DNA of 64,000 bases from Arthrobacter gengyunqii (GTDB lineage Bacteria > Actinomycetota > Actinomycetes > Actinomycetales > Micrococcaceae): the NCBI RefSeq assembly GCF_023022985.1, contig NZ_CP095461.1:186001-250000 (forward strand), given 5' to 3'. The translations under genes and the position numbers were made by a program. The notes beneath the pieces are model-generated. The model was not told the DNA's origin, did no database searches, and saw only the letters and a list, made by a program, of their open reading frames with translations. Below, piece by piece: positions 8,074 through 22,187 of this stretch (positions are counted from its first letter, which is position 1; the number at the start of each line of letters is the position of its first letter).

Positions 8074-8200
8074 GTGACCTTCTCTGCTGGTTGACTGTGC
8101 GCCGCCGCGGGGGCTGCGCTGGTAATTCCGGTGCCGGCCGAACCTGCCGGTGAAGGTGCGCCGGCCGAGGCGCCGGAGTGAGGTTGTCGGAACGGAACGG

Positions 8201-11200
8201 TTATCGGCCGTCGACGCTGCGTTCCTCGATCAGCCGGCCGCCCAGGATCCGCTCGATGGCTTTCCTGCCCACCAGCCCGGAATCTTCAAGCCTGATGTCA
8301 TCCGCGCTGGGGATGTCCTCCACCAAGTTTACGTTGCTGCGTCCGGCTGCTGCGGTTGCCGACCCGCTGCGCGCGGCAGCTTCATTGAGCAGTTTTTGGT
8401 AACGGCTCAGCGGCCGGCCATCATTGCCGCCGGGGCCGGACCCGTGTGGTGCCGCCGCCTGTGCCTGCGGCCGAGTCGGTGCGGCCGACGACGGCGCGGG
8501 AGCCGGCGCTGCCGCAGCAGGCCGGGAGGGAACTGCGGTCCGTGCTGCCGGTTGTGCGGATGAGTCGGCTGCCGGGTTTGCTGCCCGTCCTCCTGTCGCT
8601 GCCGAGGACGCTGGTGCATTGTCGCCGCGGCCGTCGGCCGTGCGGGCAGGGGAAGAATCGGTTCCCGCCCAGTTGGTGGCAGCCCACTCGCTATCGGACA
8701 GGTTCCCGGCCGAGTAGACATCGGTCGGCGGCTCGGCCTGTTCCCAGGCGTTGCTTTCCGGTCCGCCGGCGTAGGGGTCCTCGGGCGGCTCCTGCTGCCA
8801 GTCTTCCGGTAGGGGACCGGGAGCTGCGGCACCGCTGTTTCGGCTGCTGCGCGGCTGGGACCGTGAAGAGGACGGGCCCTGCTGCGCGGGTGCGGACTGA
8901 TCGTTCGAACCCTGCTGGGGAGTTTGTCCGCGGCGACGGTTCAGCGCGGCTGCTGCCGCGGGACCGGACACCACAGCTGATGATCCGTTGGCACTCGGCC
9001 GCTGCGCCGACGCTGCCGGGCCGGTCTGCAGAGCAGGGCTTCCCGGGGCTGCTGCAGCAGGGGCCGCCGAAGCATCCGGGGTCGCCTGAGCAACCGGAGT
9101 TGCTGGAGCCGGTGTCTCCGACGCTGCTGCCGGCGCGTCGGTTGCCGTCGGGACAGTGGCCTTCGCCGCCCTCGATGCTGGAGCGGCGGCCGAAGCCGTT
9201 GCCAATGCCGAAGGCGCGGCGTGTTGTGGGGACGGAGCCTGGACCTGCGCGGGAGCCGGCGCCGGGGTTAACCGGCTACCTGCTTTTGGGCCCGACTCAC
9301 CCGCCGAACTGTCGTGCACCACATTGACCTGGCAATCCACTCCAAGGACCTGGCTGACCGCCTTTCGGAGGTTCTCCAGATGATCCGGGCGGTTGAAGTT
9401 GGTGGCTGCGCCCTGGTTGCTGAACGCCAGCTGCAGGATTCGCCCGTCGAAGGACTTGGGGCTGGCATTCTTGCTGACGTTCAGCCACGTAGCGCGGCGG
9501 ATTCCCGTGAGGGCGTCCATGATTTCAGGCCACGCGCGGCGGATCATTTCGATCTGGCCGCCCGGGGCATCGCCGGCGCCGGCGACGCCCGTCTGCGGCG
9601 CGGCAGGAGCCGGTGTTGCCGGTGCGGAGGTTGCAGATACAGGGGCTGCAGAAGCTGGAGCGGCAGAGCCGGGAGCGGATGTTGCCCGAGAGTCCTGTGC
9701 CGGGGAAGGCGCCCGCCGGTGATCCTGTTCCGCAGCTGGGGATGCGGCCGGACCGGCAGCCGTGGCCGGAGGAGTTGCACCGTTGCCGGCAAATCCGGAC
9801 GGGGCGGTCCCCGCGGATCCGTTTGACGTGTTTGTTGCACCCTGCGGTTCCGGTGCGGTGGCCCAGGTTCCGCCCCAGTCCAGGGGGGAACTGTCCGAAG
9901 CACCTGAAGCACCTGAAGCACCTGAAGCAGCGGCTGCCGGGACGGCGTCCGGCCGGGGTTCAGCCGGCGCCGCCGGTGCATCCGCAACCACGGCGGGTGT
10001 CTCCGGTGCCGCCGTCGGGCGTGCCGCGGGGATGGATTCCACCGGCGACGACGCCGCTGCAGCCCGGCCCACGGCCTCGGTGCTGTCCCCGGCGTAGCTC
10101 AGACGCCGTTCGATCCGGTCAACACGTGCGGCAGTGCCGCGTTCGGTCTGGTCCGAGGCCGGCAGCAGGATGCGTGCACACAACAGCTCCAGGTGCAGCC
10201 GCGGGGAAGTGGCGCCGGTCATTTCCGTCAGCGCGGTGTTGGTGATGTCCGCGGCGCGGGAGAGCTCGGCGCCGCCGAGCTGGGTTGCCTGCGTGCTCAT
10301 CCGGTTGATCTGGTCTTCCGGCATCCCGCGCAGCACCGCGGCGGCGCTGTCCGGCATGGCGTGGACAACGATCAGGTCGCGGAAGCGTTCCAGCAGGTCC
10401 TCGACAAACCGGCGGGGGTCCTGGCCGGTCTGGATAACGCGGTCCACGGCACGAAAGACGGTTGCGGCGTCTCCGGCTGCAAAGGCGTCAACGACGTCGT
10501 CGAGCAGTGAGATGGGCGTGTAGCCCAGGAGGTTGACGGCCAGCTCGTAGTCCAATCCGGATTCTCCGGCGCCGGCCATCAGCTGGTCCAGCACGGACAG
10601 CGAGTCACGCACAGATCCGCCGCCGGCACGGATCACCAGAGACAGGACGCCGGGGGCAACCGGAACGTTTTCCTGCTGGCAGAGCTTGTCCAAGTAGGCC
10701 AGGAGCGGTTCAGGCGGAACCAGGCGGAACGGATAGTGGTGGGTGCGGGACCGGATGGTGCCGATCACCTTGTCCGGCTCCGTGGTGGCGAAGATGAACT
10801 TGATGTGCTCCGGGGGCTCTTCCACGATCTTGAGCAGGGCGTTGAAGCCGGCCGAGGTGACCATGTGGGCTTCGTCAATGATGAAGATCTTGTAGCGGTC
10901 GCGGACCGGGGCAAAGGTGGCGCGTTCGCGCAGGTCGCGGGCATCGTCCACACCACCGTGGCTGGCGGCGTCAATCTCGATGACGTCCAGGCTGCCGGAT
11001 CCGTTGCGGGCCAGTTCAACGCAGCTGTCGCACTTGCCGCAGGGGACCGGCGTCGGGCCTTCGGCGCAGTTCAGGCAGCGCGCGAGGATGCGCGCGGAGG
11101 TGGTTTTTCCGCAGCCGCGGGGACCGGAGAAGAGATAGGCGTGATTCACGCGGTTTTTGGAGAGCGCCGCCATCAGCGGCTCAGTGACGTGCTCCTGCCC

Positions 11201-11254
11201 GATCACATCCGCGAAGCTCTCGGGACGGTAGCGGCGGTAAAGGGCTGTACTCAC
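8201..11254 (-). CDS. dnaX: DNA polymerase III subunits gamma/tau
   Basis: This is the clamp-loader ATPase of the replisome. From the GTG at 11254 ([14 protein letters not shown]) the product is about 1017 aa; an earlier in-frame GTG at 11278 is possible but has no better ribosome-binding site. Visible are Walker [10 protein letters not shown] (near residue 42), the four-Cys zinc module (CLNC...CGKCDSC), Walker B with IDEAH, and the arginine-finger region [13 protein letters not shown]. The second half is a very long Ala/Pro/Ser-rich, apparently disordered tau-type linker, with a small folded segment around [25 protein letters not shown] (domain V-like). The linker is unusually long and contains a 9-nt tandem repeat. 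Confidence 0.95.
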   Translation of the reverse strand: MSTALYRRYRPESFADVIGQEHVTEPLMAALSKNRVNHAYLFSGPRGCGKTTSARILARCLNCAEGPTPVPCGKCDSCVELARNGSGSLDVIEIDAASHGGVDDARDLRERATFAPVRDRYKIFIIDEAHMVTSAGFNALLKIVEEPPEHIKFIFATTEPDKVIGTIRSRTHHYPFRLVPPEPLLAYLDKLCQQENVPVAPGVLSLVIRAGGGSVRDSLSVLDQLMAGAGESGLDYELAVNLLGYTPISLLDDVVDAFAAGDAATVFRAVDRVIQTGQDPRRFVEDLLERFRDLIVVHAMPDSAAAVLRGMPEDQINRMSTQATQLGGAELSRAADITNTALTEMTGATSPRLHLELLCARILLPASDQTERGTAARVDRIERRLSYAGDSTEAVGRAAAASSPVESIPAARPTAAPETPAVVADAPAAPAEPRPDAVPAAAASGASGASGASDSSPLDWGGTWATAPEPQGATNTSNGSAGTAPSGFAGNGATPPATAAGPAASPAAEQDHRRAPSPAQDSRATSAPGSAAPASAAPVSATSAPATPAPAAPQTGVAGAGDAPGGQIEMIRRAWPEIMDALTGIRRATWLNVSKNASPKSFDGRILQLAFSNQGAATNFNRPDHLENLRKAVSQVLGVDCQVNVVHDSSAGESGPKAGSRLTPAPAPAQVQAPSPQHAAPSALATASAAAPASRAAKATVPTATDAPAAASETPAPATPVAQATPDASAAPAAAAPGSPALQTGPAASAQRPSANGSSAVVSGPAAAAALNRRRGQTPQQGSNDQSAPAQQGPSSSRSQPRSSRNSGAAAPGPLPEDWQQEPPEDPYAGGPESNAWEQAEPPTDVYSAGNLSDSEWAATNWAGTDSSPARTADGRGDNAPASSAATGGRAANPAADSSAQPAARTAVPSRPAAAAPAPAPSSAAPTRPQAQAAAPHGSGPGGNDGRPLSRYQKLLNEAAARSGSATAAAGRSNVNLVEDIPSADDIRLEDSGLVGRKAIERILGGRLIEERSVDGR
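9897..9923. repeat. Three tandem 9-nt repeats within dnaX
   Basis: The unit gaagcacct occurs three times head to tail. On the coding strand it encodes part of [10 protein letters not shown] in the disordered linker of the tau subunit. In-frame units of nine bases can expand or contract without breaking the gene, so the copy number may vary between strains. Confidence 0.85.
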
Positions 11255-11336
11255 AGATAGAACCCTATCGGTTGGCACTGACGGTTTGCATCCCGGCGCC
11301 AGGGGCGGGGAAAACCTGTTGGTCCTGAAAAAATTA

Positions 11337-11430
11337 AAGACCCCCCATGCACCTGCCAGAGCCCGCTTACCCTTGCTACCTTCCGGTCCTGGGGGAGTTC
11401 ACAGGATGACACCACATGAGGGGCCGCGAA
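11337..11430 (-). ncRNA. ffs: Signal recognition particle RNA, small (4.5S) bacterial type
   Basis: The reverse strand contains the conserved SRP RNA apical domain: the core CAGGACCGGAAGGTAGCAA with the GGAA tetraloop region, then GGGTAAGCGGGCTCT, flanked by pairing arms (GGCCCCTCATGTG on one side and GTGCATGGGGGGTC on the other). Position just upstream of dnaX is common in actinobacteria. The exact ends are estimated from arm pairing and could be off by several bases. Confidence 0.9.
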
Positions 11431-11561
11431 CCAGTCTACCCGATTTTTGGAGTGCTTTTGCGGGGGTGGGTTTCAAGAGGTTCTGCCTGCGCTCCGAGGC
11501 CCTTGTTTGCCCCTGAATGCGCCCTGTATATAGGAGAGCCGCAGAGGAGGCGGATCCGGGG

Positions 11562-12155
11562 TCAGAACGGTGTCCGTATGTAGCGGTACATGTCCTTCCA
11601 CTGTGCCCCCACCTTCTGCCAGGAGGGCAGCAGTGCGTCCCTTCTGTAGCCGGCTCGTTCCGCCGCACGCCAGGACCCCTCATTCCATGGCTCTATATAC
11701 AGGTGGATTCGGCGCATGTTCGCTTCGGTCAGGGCCCACTCCGTCAGCAGGTCCAGTGCGGCACCGGCATAGCCCTGTTTCCGGTGGTTCGGGCCGATCC
11801 AATATCCGATGGTGTCCGGGTTGCTGGTCCGACGGGAGGATTGCCCCGGCCACAAGCCGATCTGACCCACGGCAGCATCGGAGGCGGCATCGGTAATGGC
11901 GAAGGACCAGCCGGCTCCGCTGATTAGCCGCTGATGCTGACGCTCAATGAACGCCAGTGCTTCGGGCCGTCCCGCTGTGGTGGGAACGGAAGTGATCAGG
12001 GGAATCAGGGGATCCCGGGATGCAGATTGGATAATTCCGACGTCGGCGGCTGTGAAAGCACGCAGCGTCACCCGGGTGCCGGCAGTGTGGGAGGGGGTCG
12101 TAAGAAGAGGGAGTTCGAGGGGAAGGCTCAGTGCTCGCTTATGGGACGACGGCAT
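11562..12155 (-). CDS. GNAT-family N-acetyltransferase (RimJ/RimL type)
   Basis: The 197-aa product is a GNAT acetyltransferase of the RimJ/RimL kind, which acetylate protein N termini or small amines with acetyl-CoA. Visible are the start of the fold (GTRVTLRAFTAADVGIIQ), SFAITDAASDAAVGQIGLWPG, the acetyl-CoA loop GYWIGPNHRKQGYAGAALDLL (motif A, R-x-x-G-x-A), and LYIEPWNEGSWRAAERAGYRRDALL (motif B). The substrate cannot be read. It is a single gene between the SRP RNA and the rrn promoter region, transcribed away from the rRNA. Confidence 0.85.
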   Translation of the reverse strand: MPSSHKRALSLPLELPLLTTPSHTAGTRVTLRAFTAADVGIIQSASRDPLIPLITSVPTTAGRPEALAFIERQHQRLISGAGWSFAITDAASDAAVGQIGLWPGQSSRRTSNPDTIGYWIGPNHRKQGYAGAALDLLTEWALTEANMRRIHLYIEPWNEGSWRAAERAGYRRDALLPSWQKVGAQWKDMYRYIRTPF

Positions 12156-12318
12156 GGCGCTCCTCCTTTTATGGGACGTTCACATGCGCACCCGTTTCTG
12201 CCCACGTGTTCCTACCTATAGTGCAGTGCTCAGGTCTCACCTCGAGTACCCCGCCGCAGTCTCGGGAATCAGGTTCGGAGTGGTTCGGGAGATGTCCTCA
12301 GGACGACCAGGAGGCGAT

Positions 12319-12347
12319 TTGCAGGTGGGCTGAAACCTGTGTAGAGT
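12319..12347 (+). promoter_or_regulatory. Candidate rrn promoter P1
   Basis: TTGCAG and TAGAGT are separated by 17 bases, a good housekeeping-sigma match, about 440 bases before the mature 16S end. The GC-rich stretch TAAGTCGCCGCGG follows the -10, as in actinobacterial rrn promoters. Confidence 0.6.
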
Positions 12348-12500
12348 CTTCTAAGTCGCCGCGGCCGGGAGTTGGAAAACTTACCGAGCAGGGCGGCCAA
12401 ACCCCACCAAAAACATTCTGGTGATCCTGCCTGTGCCGAGTGCACGGACACGGAAAGCCGGGGCTTTTGCGCGGGCTCAGCCGGACAAAATGAAGCAGAC

Positions 12501-12548
12501 TTCGGGAATTATCCCGAATTGCCAAATAGGGTCCGGATGAAATAGAAT
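12501..12548 (+). promoter_or_regulatory. Candidate rrn promoter P2 with upstream inverted repeat
   Basis: TTGCCA (12519-12524) and TAGAAT (12543-12548) are separated by 18 bases. Directly upstream and touching the -35 is a hairpin-forming inverted repeat (TTCGGGA / TCCCGAA, 12501-12518). Spacing and boxes fit a sigma-70-type promoter; the role of the inverted repeat is unknown. Confidence 0.6.
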
Positions 12549-12616
12549 AAAGAAACACTGCAGCGAAGAGAAAAGAAAAACATTGTTTGTTTTTCCGAGT
12601 ATTTCGGATGCATCTG

Positions 12617-12646
12617 TTGTTTGAGAACTCAATAGTGTGCCAAGTT
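12617..12646 (+). promoter_or_regulatory. rrn leader antitermination element (boxA-like)
   Basis: The leader contains TTGTTTGAGAACTCAATAG followed by TGTGCCAAG, the conserved actinobacterial rrn leader element. A close copy lies in the 16S-23S spacer at 14731. These elements recruit the Nus antitermination complex and border the processing stems of pre-16S and pre-23S. Confidence 0.75.
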
Positions 12647-12790
12647 TATTGATACCAATTATTTTAATTGGTTGAACTGGTTGTTACCGCCCACCCCGTG
12701 GGTATGGGACAGCTTTTTTAGCTGGTTTCGAATTTAGTGCAGGACTGTGCAGCCAATTTTCCTTGGCTCCGGTGCTGTGTCTGTAACACA

Positions 12791-18018
<5,228 letters not shown>

Positions 18019-18322
18019 ACCACACCATGATCTGGGCAGGAAACGACTTCAAACGTTCCCGCCAAAGAAGGATCATGTTGATCATGCTGCTTGCGTCCAC
18101 TATGTGGTTCCCGGATAACAAACCCGTTGTGTGGTTTGTCACCGAAGGAACTGGTACTGAATCATCTGTTATGGGTGGTTTGGTGCCGTAGAATAAAGGA
18201 AGTGTTCATTCTTACGCGTGAATACTTTTTCATGACAGGCACCCCTGTGAAGGGTGTGTTTGGTTGTGACCCATGTTTTCCCCTCCACCGGGTGTGTTTG
18301 GCTGGTGGTGCGGGTGGTAGGG
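18019..18322 (+). other. 23S-5S spacer
   Basis: About 300 bases between 23S and 5S. It includes CTTGCGTCCACTATGTGGTT, which can pair with part of the element ahead of 23S to form the pre-23S processing stem. No tRNA or gene is seen. Confidence 0.7.
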
Positions 18323-18440
18323 TTACGGCGGTCATAGCGTGGGGGAAACGCCCGGTCCCATTCCGAACCCGGAAGCTAAGACCCACAGCGCCGATGGTAC
18401 TGCATCCGGGAGGATGTGGGAGAGTAGGTCACCGCCGGAC
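18323..18440 (+). rRNA. rrf: 5S ribosomal RNA
   Basis: TTACGGCGGTCATAGCGTGG begins the molecule, and CCCGGTCCCATTCCGAACCC with GGGAGAGTAGGTCACCGCCG are the universal internal and 3' segments. The 5' and 3' ends pair (ACGGCGGT with ACCGCCG). The length of about 118 is normal. Confidence 0.97.
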
Positions 18441-18457
18441 AATATTTTGGTTGAGAG

Positions 18458-18525
18458 GTTGAGGCCCGTACCCTTTTGGTACGGGCCTCAACTGTTTAAG
18501 GCCCCGCCTGGTTGGCGGGGCCTTA
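18458..18525 (+). terminator. Double terminator hairpins of the rrn operon
   Basis: Two strong stem-loops in tandem. The first (18458-18492) has 15-bp arms GTTGAGGCCCGTACC / GGTACGGGCCTCAAC around CTTTT. The second (18497-18525) has arms TAAGGCCCCGCC / GGCGGGGCCTTA around TGGTT. They follow 5S directly and mark the end of the operon. Confidence 0.85.
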
Positions 18526-18590
18526 CCTGTTTAACCGCCAGTTGTGACGGGCCTGGCCGTTTCCAGACCAGCGGTTGAGGGGAAGGTCTC

Positions 18591-19313
18591 TCAACGCAGT
18601 GTGCCGCGGGGCTCCGACCAATGAAAGCCGGCGCGCAGGCGGGCTATGACCAAGCGCTGGACACTGGTTGATGGTACAAACTTGTTTGGGTCGAGAATCT
18701 CCTGGAGTGGGCGTTTGAACACGAACTTCGCTACGGCGAGGTCTGCCTCTTCATCAGCGTTGAAGGCACCGATCTCAAATCGCTGGGCGAAGTTCACGAT
18801 GTTGCTCGTCGCGGGCAAGGCCTGCAAGGACGGATCCAAGAGCCACGACGTGCACACAATCGGATCTTCACCGAAATATGTCCTCGCTGATCCGAGGGAT
18901 GAGTCGACTACCGCGGGATGCAACGGGCGCCCTTCGGGAATGTGCATTGCCCGAGTGCCGGCCGTCAAGGTGCGCTCGAACTGGAGGCGACCTAAAGTCA
19001 GGACATCCCCGCGAAGCACTCCGACTAGCCAGGACAGTTCGGCGGCAGCACCGTATGCTCTGATCTTGCGGCCGACATCCGCCAGACTGGCCTGAGTAAC
19101 CCCAATCGGTATAGCCAGGCACTTATGGCGGTTTACGGCGAGAGCTTCGACTTCTCGCAGTGCCGCCGTCAGCGCGCCAAGCGTGTAGGGAACGTCGATT
19201 AGATCGTGATGTTTGGTTGAAGAATCAATGGCACGTGCCAAATTCGATATGAGGACCGGGTCGGCGCACCGATCGGTACCGGTGTCGGGCAGCTGGAGAA
19301 AGGAACCGCTCAC
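18591..19313 (-). CDS. GNAT_C-type acyltransferase-like protein, last gene of the sugar operon
   Basis: The product is 240 aa from a GTG at 19313, which overlaps the aldolase stop codon (GTGA). The central part (GVLRGDVLTLGRLQFERTL, then AMHIPEGRPLHPAVVDSSLGSARTYF near residue 130) resembles the GNAT-like C-terminal domain of two-domain acyltransferases (NAT_N plus GNAT_C). Those proteins are usually longer, so the N-terminal part here is short or divergent. It is the fourth and last gene of the leftward operon after the SIS, PfkB and aldolase genes. An acetylation step on the sugar path is possible but unproven. Confidence 0.6.
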   Translation of the reverse strand: MSGSFLQLPDTGTDRCADPVLISNLARAIDSSTKHHDLIDVPYTLGALTAALREVEALAVNRHKCLAIPIGVTQASLADVGRKIRAYGAAAELSWLVGVLRGDVLTLGRLQFERTLTAGTRAMHIPEGRPLHPAVVDSSLGSARTYFGEDPIVCTSWLLDPSLQALPATSNIVNFAQRFEIGAFNADEEADLAVAKFVFKRPLQEILDPNKFVPSTSVQRLVIARLRAGFHWSEPRGTLR

Positions 19314-20143
19314 GGCGCGAGCATACACAACAGGCGATCGACTTCTGTCGCCATCGCAGCGCGTGCGGGAGCAATATAACGGCGCGGATCGATGAGGCTG
19401 GCATCAGCATTTAGCGCCAGCCTTGCGGCAGAAGTGAATAGTCCGTTGAGATGAGTCGATATGTTTATCTTTGTCATTCCCGAACGAACCGCGCCGAGCA
19501 GCTCGTCGTCGCTTAACCCCGAAGACCCGTGCAGAACCAGGGGGACACCGGCACTTTCGGCAAGTTCCTTGATCAACTCGCGATCGACAGTTGCAACACG
19601 GGTAGTCATAGCGTGCGAAGTCCCGACCGCGACGGCGAGGGCATCGACACCGGTAGCGGACACGAACGCAGCTACTTCGTCCGGGTGGCTGCGAGCCCCG
19701 GGTGCATGTACCCCGTCCTTTCCGCCGACTTCACCCAGCTCGGCCTCTACGAAGACGCCGTGCGCGTGACAGAACTCCACAACCTTTCGAGTAGTGGCAA
19801 CATTCTCTTCATAGTCCAGAGTTGAACCATCAAACATCACGCTTTGTACACCGAGTTCGACGGCGGAGTAGACCAGCTCAAGGTCTTCGGCGTGGTCTAG
19901 ATGGACGATGGCAGGCACCCCGGCTGCCCGTGCTATCGCGAGACTCGCTGTAGCGATGGGCTCCAACGCTCCGTGGTACCTCGCCGCGTTTTGGCTGATC
20001 TGAAGAATGACGGGCTTTCCGGCGCTCTCTGCTCCGGCTACGATCGCCTCCGCGTGCTCAAGCAGAACCACATTGAAGGCACCAATACCCTGACGGGCGG
20101 CGTTGGCGTTGGTTACGAGTGCGAGCTCGGTGGATGTATTCAT
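19310..20143 (-). CDS. Class II aldolase, tagatose/fructose-bisphosphate type (KbaY/GatY/FbaA)
   Basis: A zinc-dependent aldolase of 277 aa that splits a ketose 1,6-bisphosphate into dihydroxyacetone phosphate and glyceraldehyde 3-phosphate. Visible are the zinc motif HLDHAED (near residue 80), the second metal region EAELGEVGGKDG, AVAVGTSHA (a variant of the usual G-x-H), and the phosphate loop PLVLHGSSGLSDDEL with KINISTHLN. The ATG at 20143 has a GAGG site and gives family length, so the upstream open frame is ignored. Next to a PfkB kinase and an AgaS-like isomerase, tagatose 1,6-bisphosphate is the likeliest substrate. Confidence 0.85.
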   Translation of the reverse strand: MNTSTELALVTNANAARQGIGAFNVVLLEHAEAIVAGAESAGKPVILQISQNAARYHGALEPIATASLAIARAAGVPAIVHLDHAEDLELVYSAVELGVQSVMFDGSTLDYEENVATTRKVVEFCHAHGVFVEAELGEVGGKDGVHAPGARSHPDEVAAFVSATGVDALAVAVGTSHAMTTRVATVDRELIKELAESAGVPLVLHGSSGLSDDELLGAVRSGMTKINISTHLNGLFTSAARLALNADASLIDPRRYIAPARAAMATEVDRLLCMLAP

Positions 20144-20150
20144 GAATACC

Positions 20151-21110
20151 TCAGGTTTTATGTAGTGATGAGTCTTTTGGGGTTGGAAGCTGATCGGCGA
20201 AGGCGTCGAGGCGTGCGTCAAGCACGGCCAGATCGGATGGAAGGATCTCACCCGCCGTCGGGGAGAGGACCGCTGCCGCGCCAGTAATGGCCGCCCGTCT
20301 AAGCGCAGTTCGCTGGCTCGCACCGCCAAGGAGCGCTGACACAAGGCCCGCAGTGGCAGCATCTCCGGCTCCGGTCGGGTTGCCGAAGACTCCCGGGACT
20401 CCGATCTGAGATTCCCTGGCCCCATCGGCTGAGACGAGCTCGAGGCCAGCCGGTCCCCGTGATATGAGAACAGCGCCTGCGCCCAGCGTCAGCAGCTGGG
20501 AGATCCCGGACTCCAGATTCACTGACCCAGAGGCTTCGAGCAGTTCCTCCTCGTTGGACTTAACCAAGTGCGCTGCGGCGTTGGCGGCGGCGATGAGCGC
20601 TGGCCCGCTTGCATCAACAACGACGAATGCACCGGCTGCCCTCCCCTCGGCGACAAGTGAACCGATCTGGTTGGAGGTGGTGCCGGGTGGGTAAGATCCT
20701 GCGATTACGAGAAAGCCTCCTGGTTCGCAATGGTTAGCGATCGCGTCGAGGAGCTGGACCCAGACCCGAGAGCTGAGCTTGCCTCCAGGTTCTGCGTAAA
20801 GCGTTGGATGCTCCATATCGTCGACAACCGCGACTGTTGTGCGGGTCTCCTGGCCAGCATCGATGTTCACTGCCGCAATTTCATCCTCGGCGAGTTGATT
20901 ACGTATTGCCTCACCCGTGGCACCGCCAAGAGGCTGAACAGCAAGGGCGTCGACATCGAGTGAGCGAAGCACCCGCACAACGTTGATGCCCTTGCCGCCC
21001 GCGCGGCGCTGCACGCCGAGAACGCGTACCGTTGCGCCGACCAGCTGCTGTGCGACACGGTAGGTGACGTCGACAGCTGGGTTGGGAGTCAGAACGACTA
21101 CGCGAGCCAT
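20151..21110 (-). CDS. 1-phosphofructokinase-family (PfkB/LacC-like) hexose-phosphate kinase
   Basis: A 319-aa PfkB kinase of the 1-phosphofructokinase/tagatose-6-phosphate kinase subgroup. It opens MARVVVLTPNPAVDVTY, has the substrate motif RRAGGKGINVVRVLRSL, and the nucleotide motif FGNPTGAGDAATAGL with the catalytic Asp near residue 253. In this setting it probably makes tagatose 1,6-bisphosphate for the aldolase seven bases downstream. Fructose 1-phosphate is the alternative substrate, but no PTS genes are present. The start at 21110 is fixed by the family N terminus; the ribosome-binding site (GGAAG) is weak. Confidence 0.85.
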   Translation of the reverse strand: MARVVVLTPNPAVDVTYRVAQQLVGATVRVLGVQRRAGGKGINVVRVLRSLDVDALAVQPLGGATGEAIRNQLAEDEIAAVNIDAGQETRTTVAVVDDMEHPTLYAEPGGKLSSRVWVQLLDAIANHCEPGGFLVIAGSYPPGTTSNQIGSLVAEGRAAGAFVVVDASGPALIAAANAAAHLVKSNEEELLEASGSVNLESGISQLLTLGAGAVLISRGPAGLELVSADGARESQIGVPGVFGNPTGAGDAATAGLVSALLGGASQRTALRRAAITGAAAVLSPTAGEILPSDLAVLDARLDAFADQLPTPKDSSLHKT

Positions 21111-21201
21111 GAGCTGGACTTCCGCAGACGCGCATTTCCGATTCCCCATACTGCAACTTGGGTGGCACTGGATGCCGTGAAGAGCAAGCCGCTCAACATG
21201 G

Positions 21202-22080
21202 TCATGCCAAGACGACGGAGCGTGTCAGGGAACGGGGATGGTCGGGATCAAGACCGCGCGACTTCGCCAGGCCTACAGCGAAGCGTTGCGCTACGACAAG
21301 CGCAGCCTGCGGGTCCAAGTCGTGATGGACGAACCGGGCACCCGTGGCGCTGACTTCTTCTGCGAGCCCTGCGGGAGGCTCTCCCAGACTCCAGACCAAT
21401 CTGCCAGGCTCTGCGATTGAGATCGGACCATGGCGGTAATCCATGGCAGGGTAAGACTCCGACCAGAACTGAGCAGCCTCACGCGTCTTAAGGGCTGCCT
21501 CGAACGAGAGCCCAACGGCGAAGCCGCGTCCAACGAAAGTGCACTGATCCGCAGTGAGCAAATCGTCAACAGGTATTTCAAGAGCAGCCTGCACTTCTGT
21601 GATGAGTGATTGGACGTCTCCGCCGAGATGGACACGCAGCACCGTCAGTACTGAAGTGGCAAAGCGTGTCTGGACAACCGACTGCTCGTCTGCGAAGGGC
21701 ATGGCGATGGTTTCACTGGCTAAGGCCGCCGCGGGCGAGTCAGCCACTGCAGTGATGAGCGTGGTGGGGGTCGATTCAAGATCCCTCAGAAGGTTAATGA
21801 TCTCTGTGGTGGTGCCGGAGCGAGAAATGGCGATCACGCGGTCATAATCCCGGCTGGAGGGATACTCGCTACCTGCGAAGGCATCGGTCAAGCCGTGGCC
21901 TGCACTCTCTCGAAGGACTGCGTAAGACATGGCAATGAACCAGCTGGTTCCACATCCGATGACAGCGACGCGCTCGCCTCTGCATGGAAGCCAGCTGGCG
22001 ATGTCGGGAACCAACTGGGCGGCAAGCCTCCAGGTGTCGGGCTGGGAGGCAATTTCTGCTTCGACGAAGGTGGAAGGCAT
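21202..22080 (-). CDS. SIS-domain sugar-phosphate isomerase/deaminase (AgaS-like)
   Basis: A 292-aa tandem SIS protein. The first domain holds AVIGCGTSWFIAMSYAVL and the sugar-phosphate loop ISRSGTTTEIINLL; the second holds TFVGRGFAVGLSFEAALKTREAAQFWSE, SYPAMDYRHGPISI and a closing His region. In GlmS- and AgaS-type proteins these residues bind the aminosugar phosphate. Beside nagA, a ROK kinase, a PfkB kinase and an aldolase, the best role is galactosamine-6-phosphate deaminase/isomerase giving tagatose 6-phosphate. A GlmS-like deglycase for another amino sugar is possible. It is the first gene of the leftward operon. Confidence 0.8.
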   Translation of the reverse strand: MPSTFVEAEIASQPDTWRLAAQLVPDIASWLPCRGERVAVIGCGTSWFIAMSYAVLRESAGHGLTDAFAGSEYPSSRDYDRVIAISRSGTTTEIINLLRDLESTPTTLITAVADSPAAALASETIAMPFADEQSVVQTRFATSVLTVLRVHLGGDVQSLITEVQAALEIPVDDLLTADQCTFVGRGFAVGLSFEAALKTREAAQFWSESYPAMDYRHGPISIAEPGRLVWSLGEPPAGLAEEVSATGARFVHHDLDPQAALVVAQRFAVGLAKSRGLDPDHPRSLTRSVVLA

Positions 22081-22187
22081 TGGCTTCTTTCGGTCACTTG
22101 AGGTCTGAACAAAGTTAGATTGGTTTTGATTGATCTACCTGTATTTGAGCAGAACTGATCATCGTAAGCAAGGGTGCGTGTGCGAAA
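22081..22187. promoter_or_regulatory. Divergent control region of the sugar locus
   Basis: The 107 bases between the leftward sis operon and the rightward deoR gene are AT-richer than their surroundings. They contain TTGATTGATC and AACTGATCATC plus inverted TTTCG/CGAAA motifs at the two gene starts. DeoR repressors usually bind repeats in such a region; the exact operator could not be fixed by eye. Confidence 0.45.
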
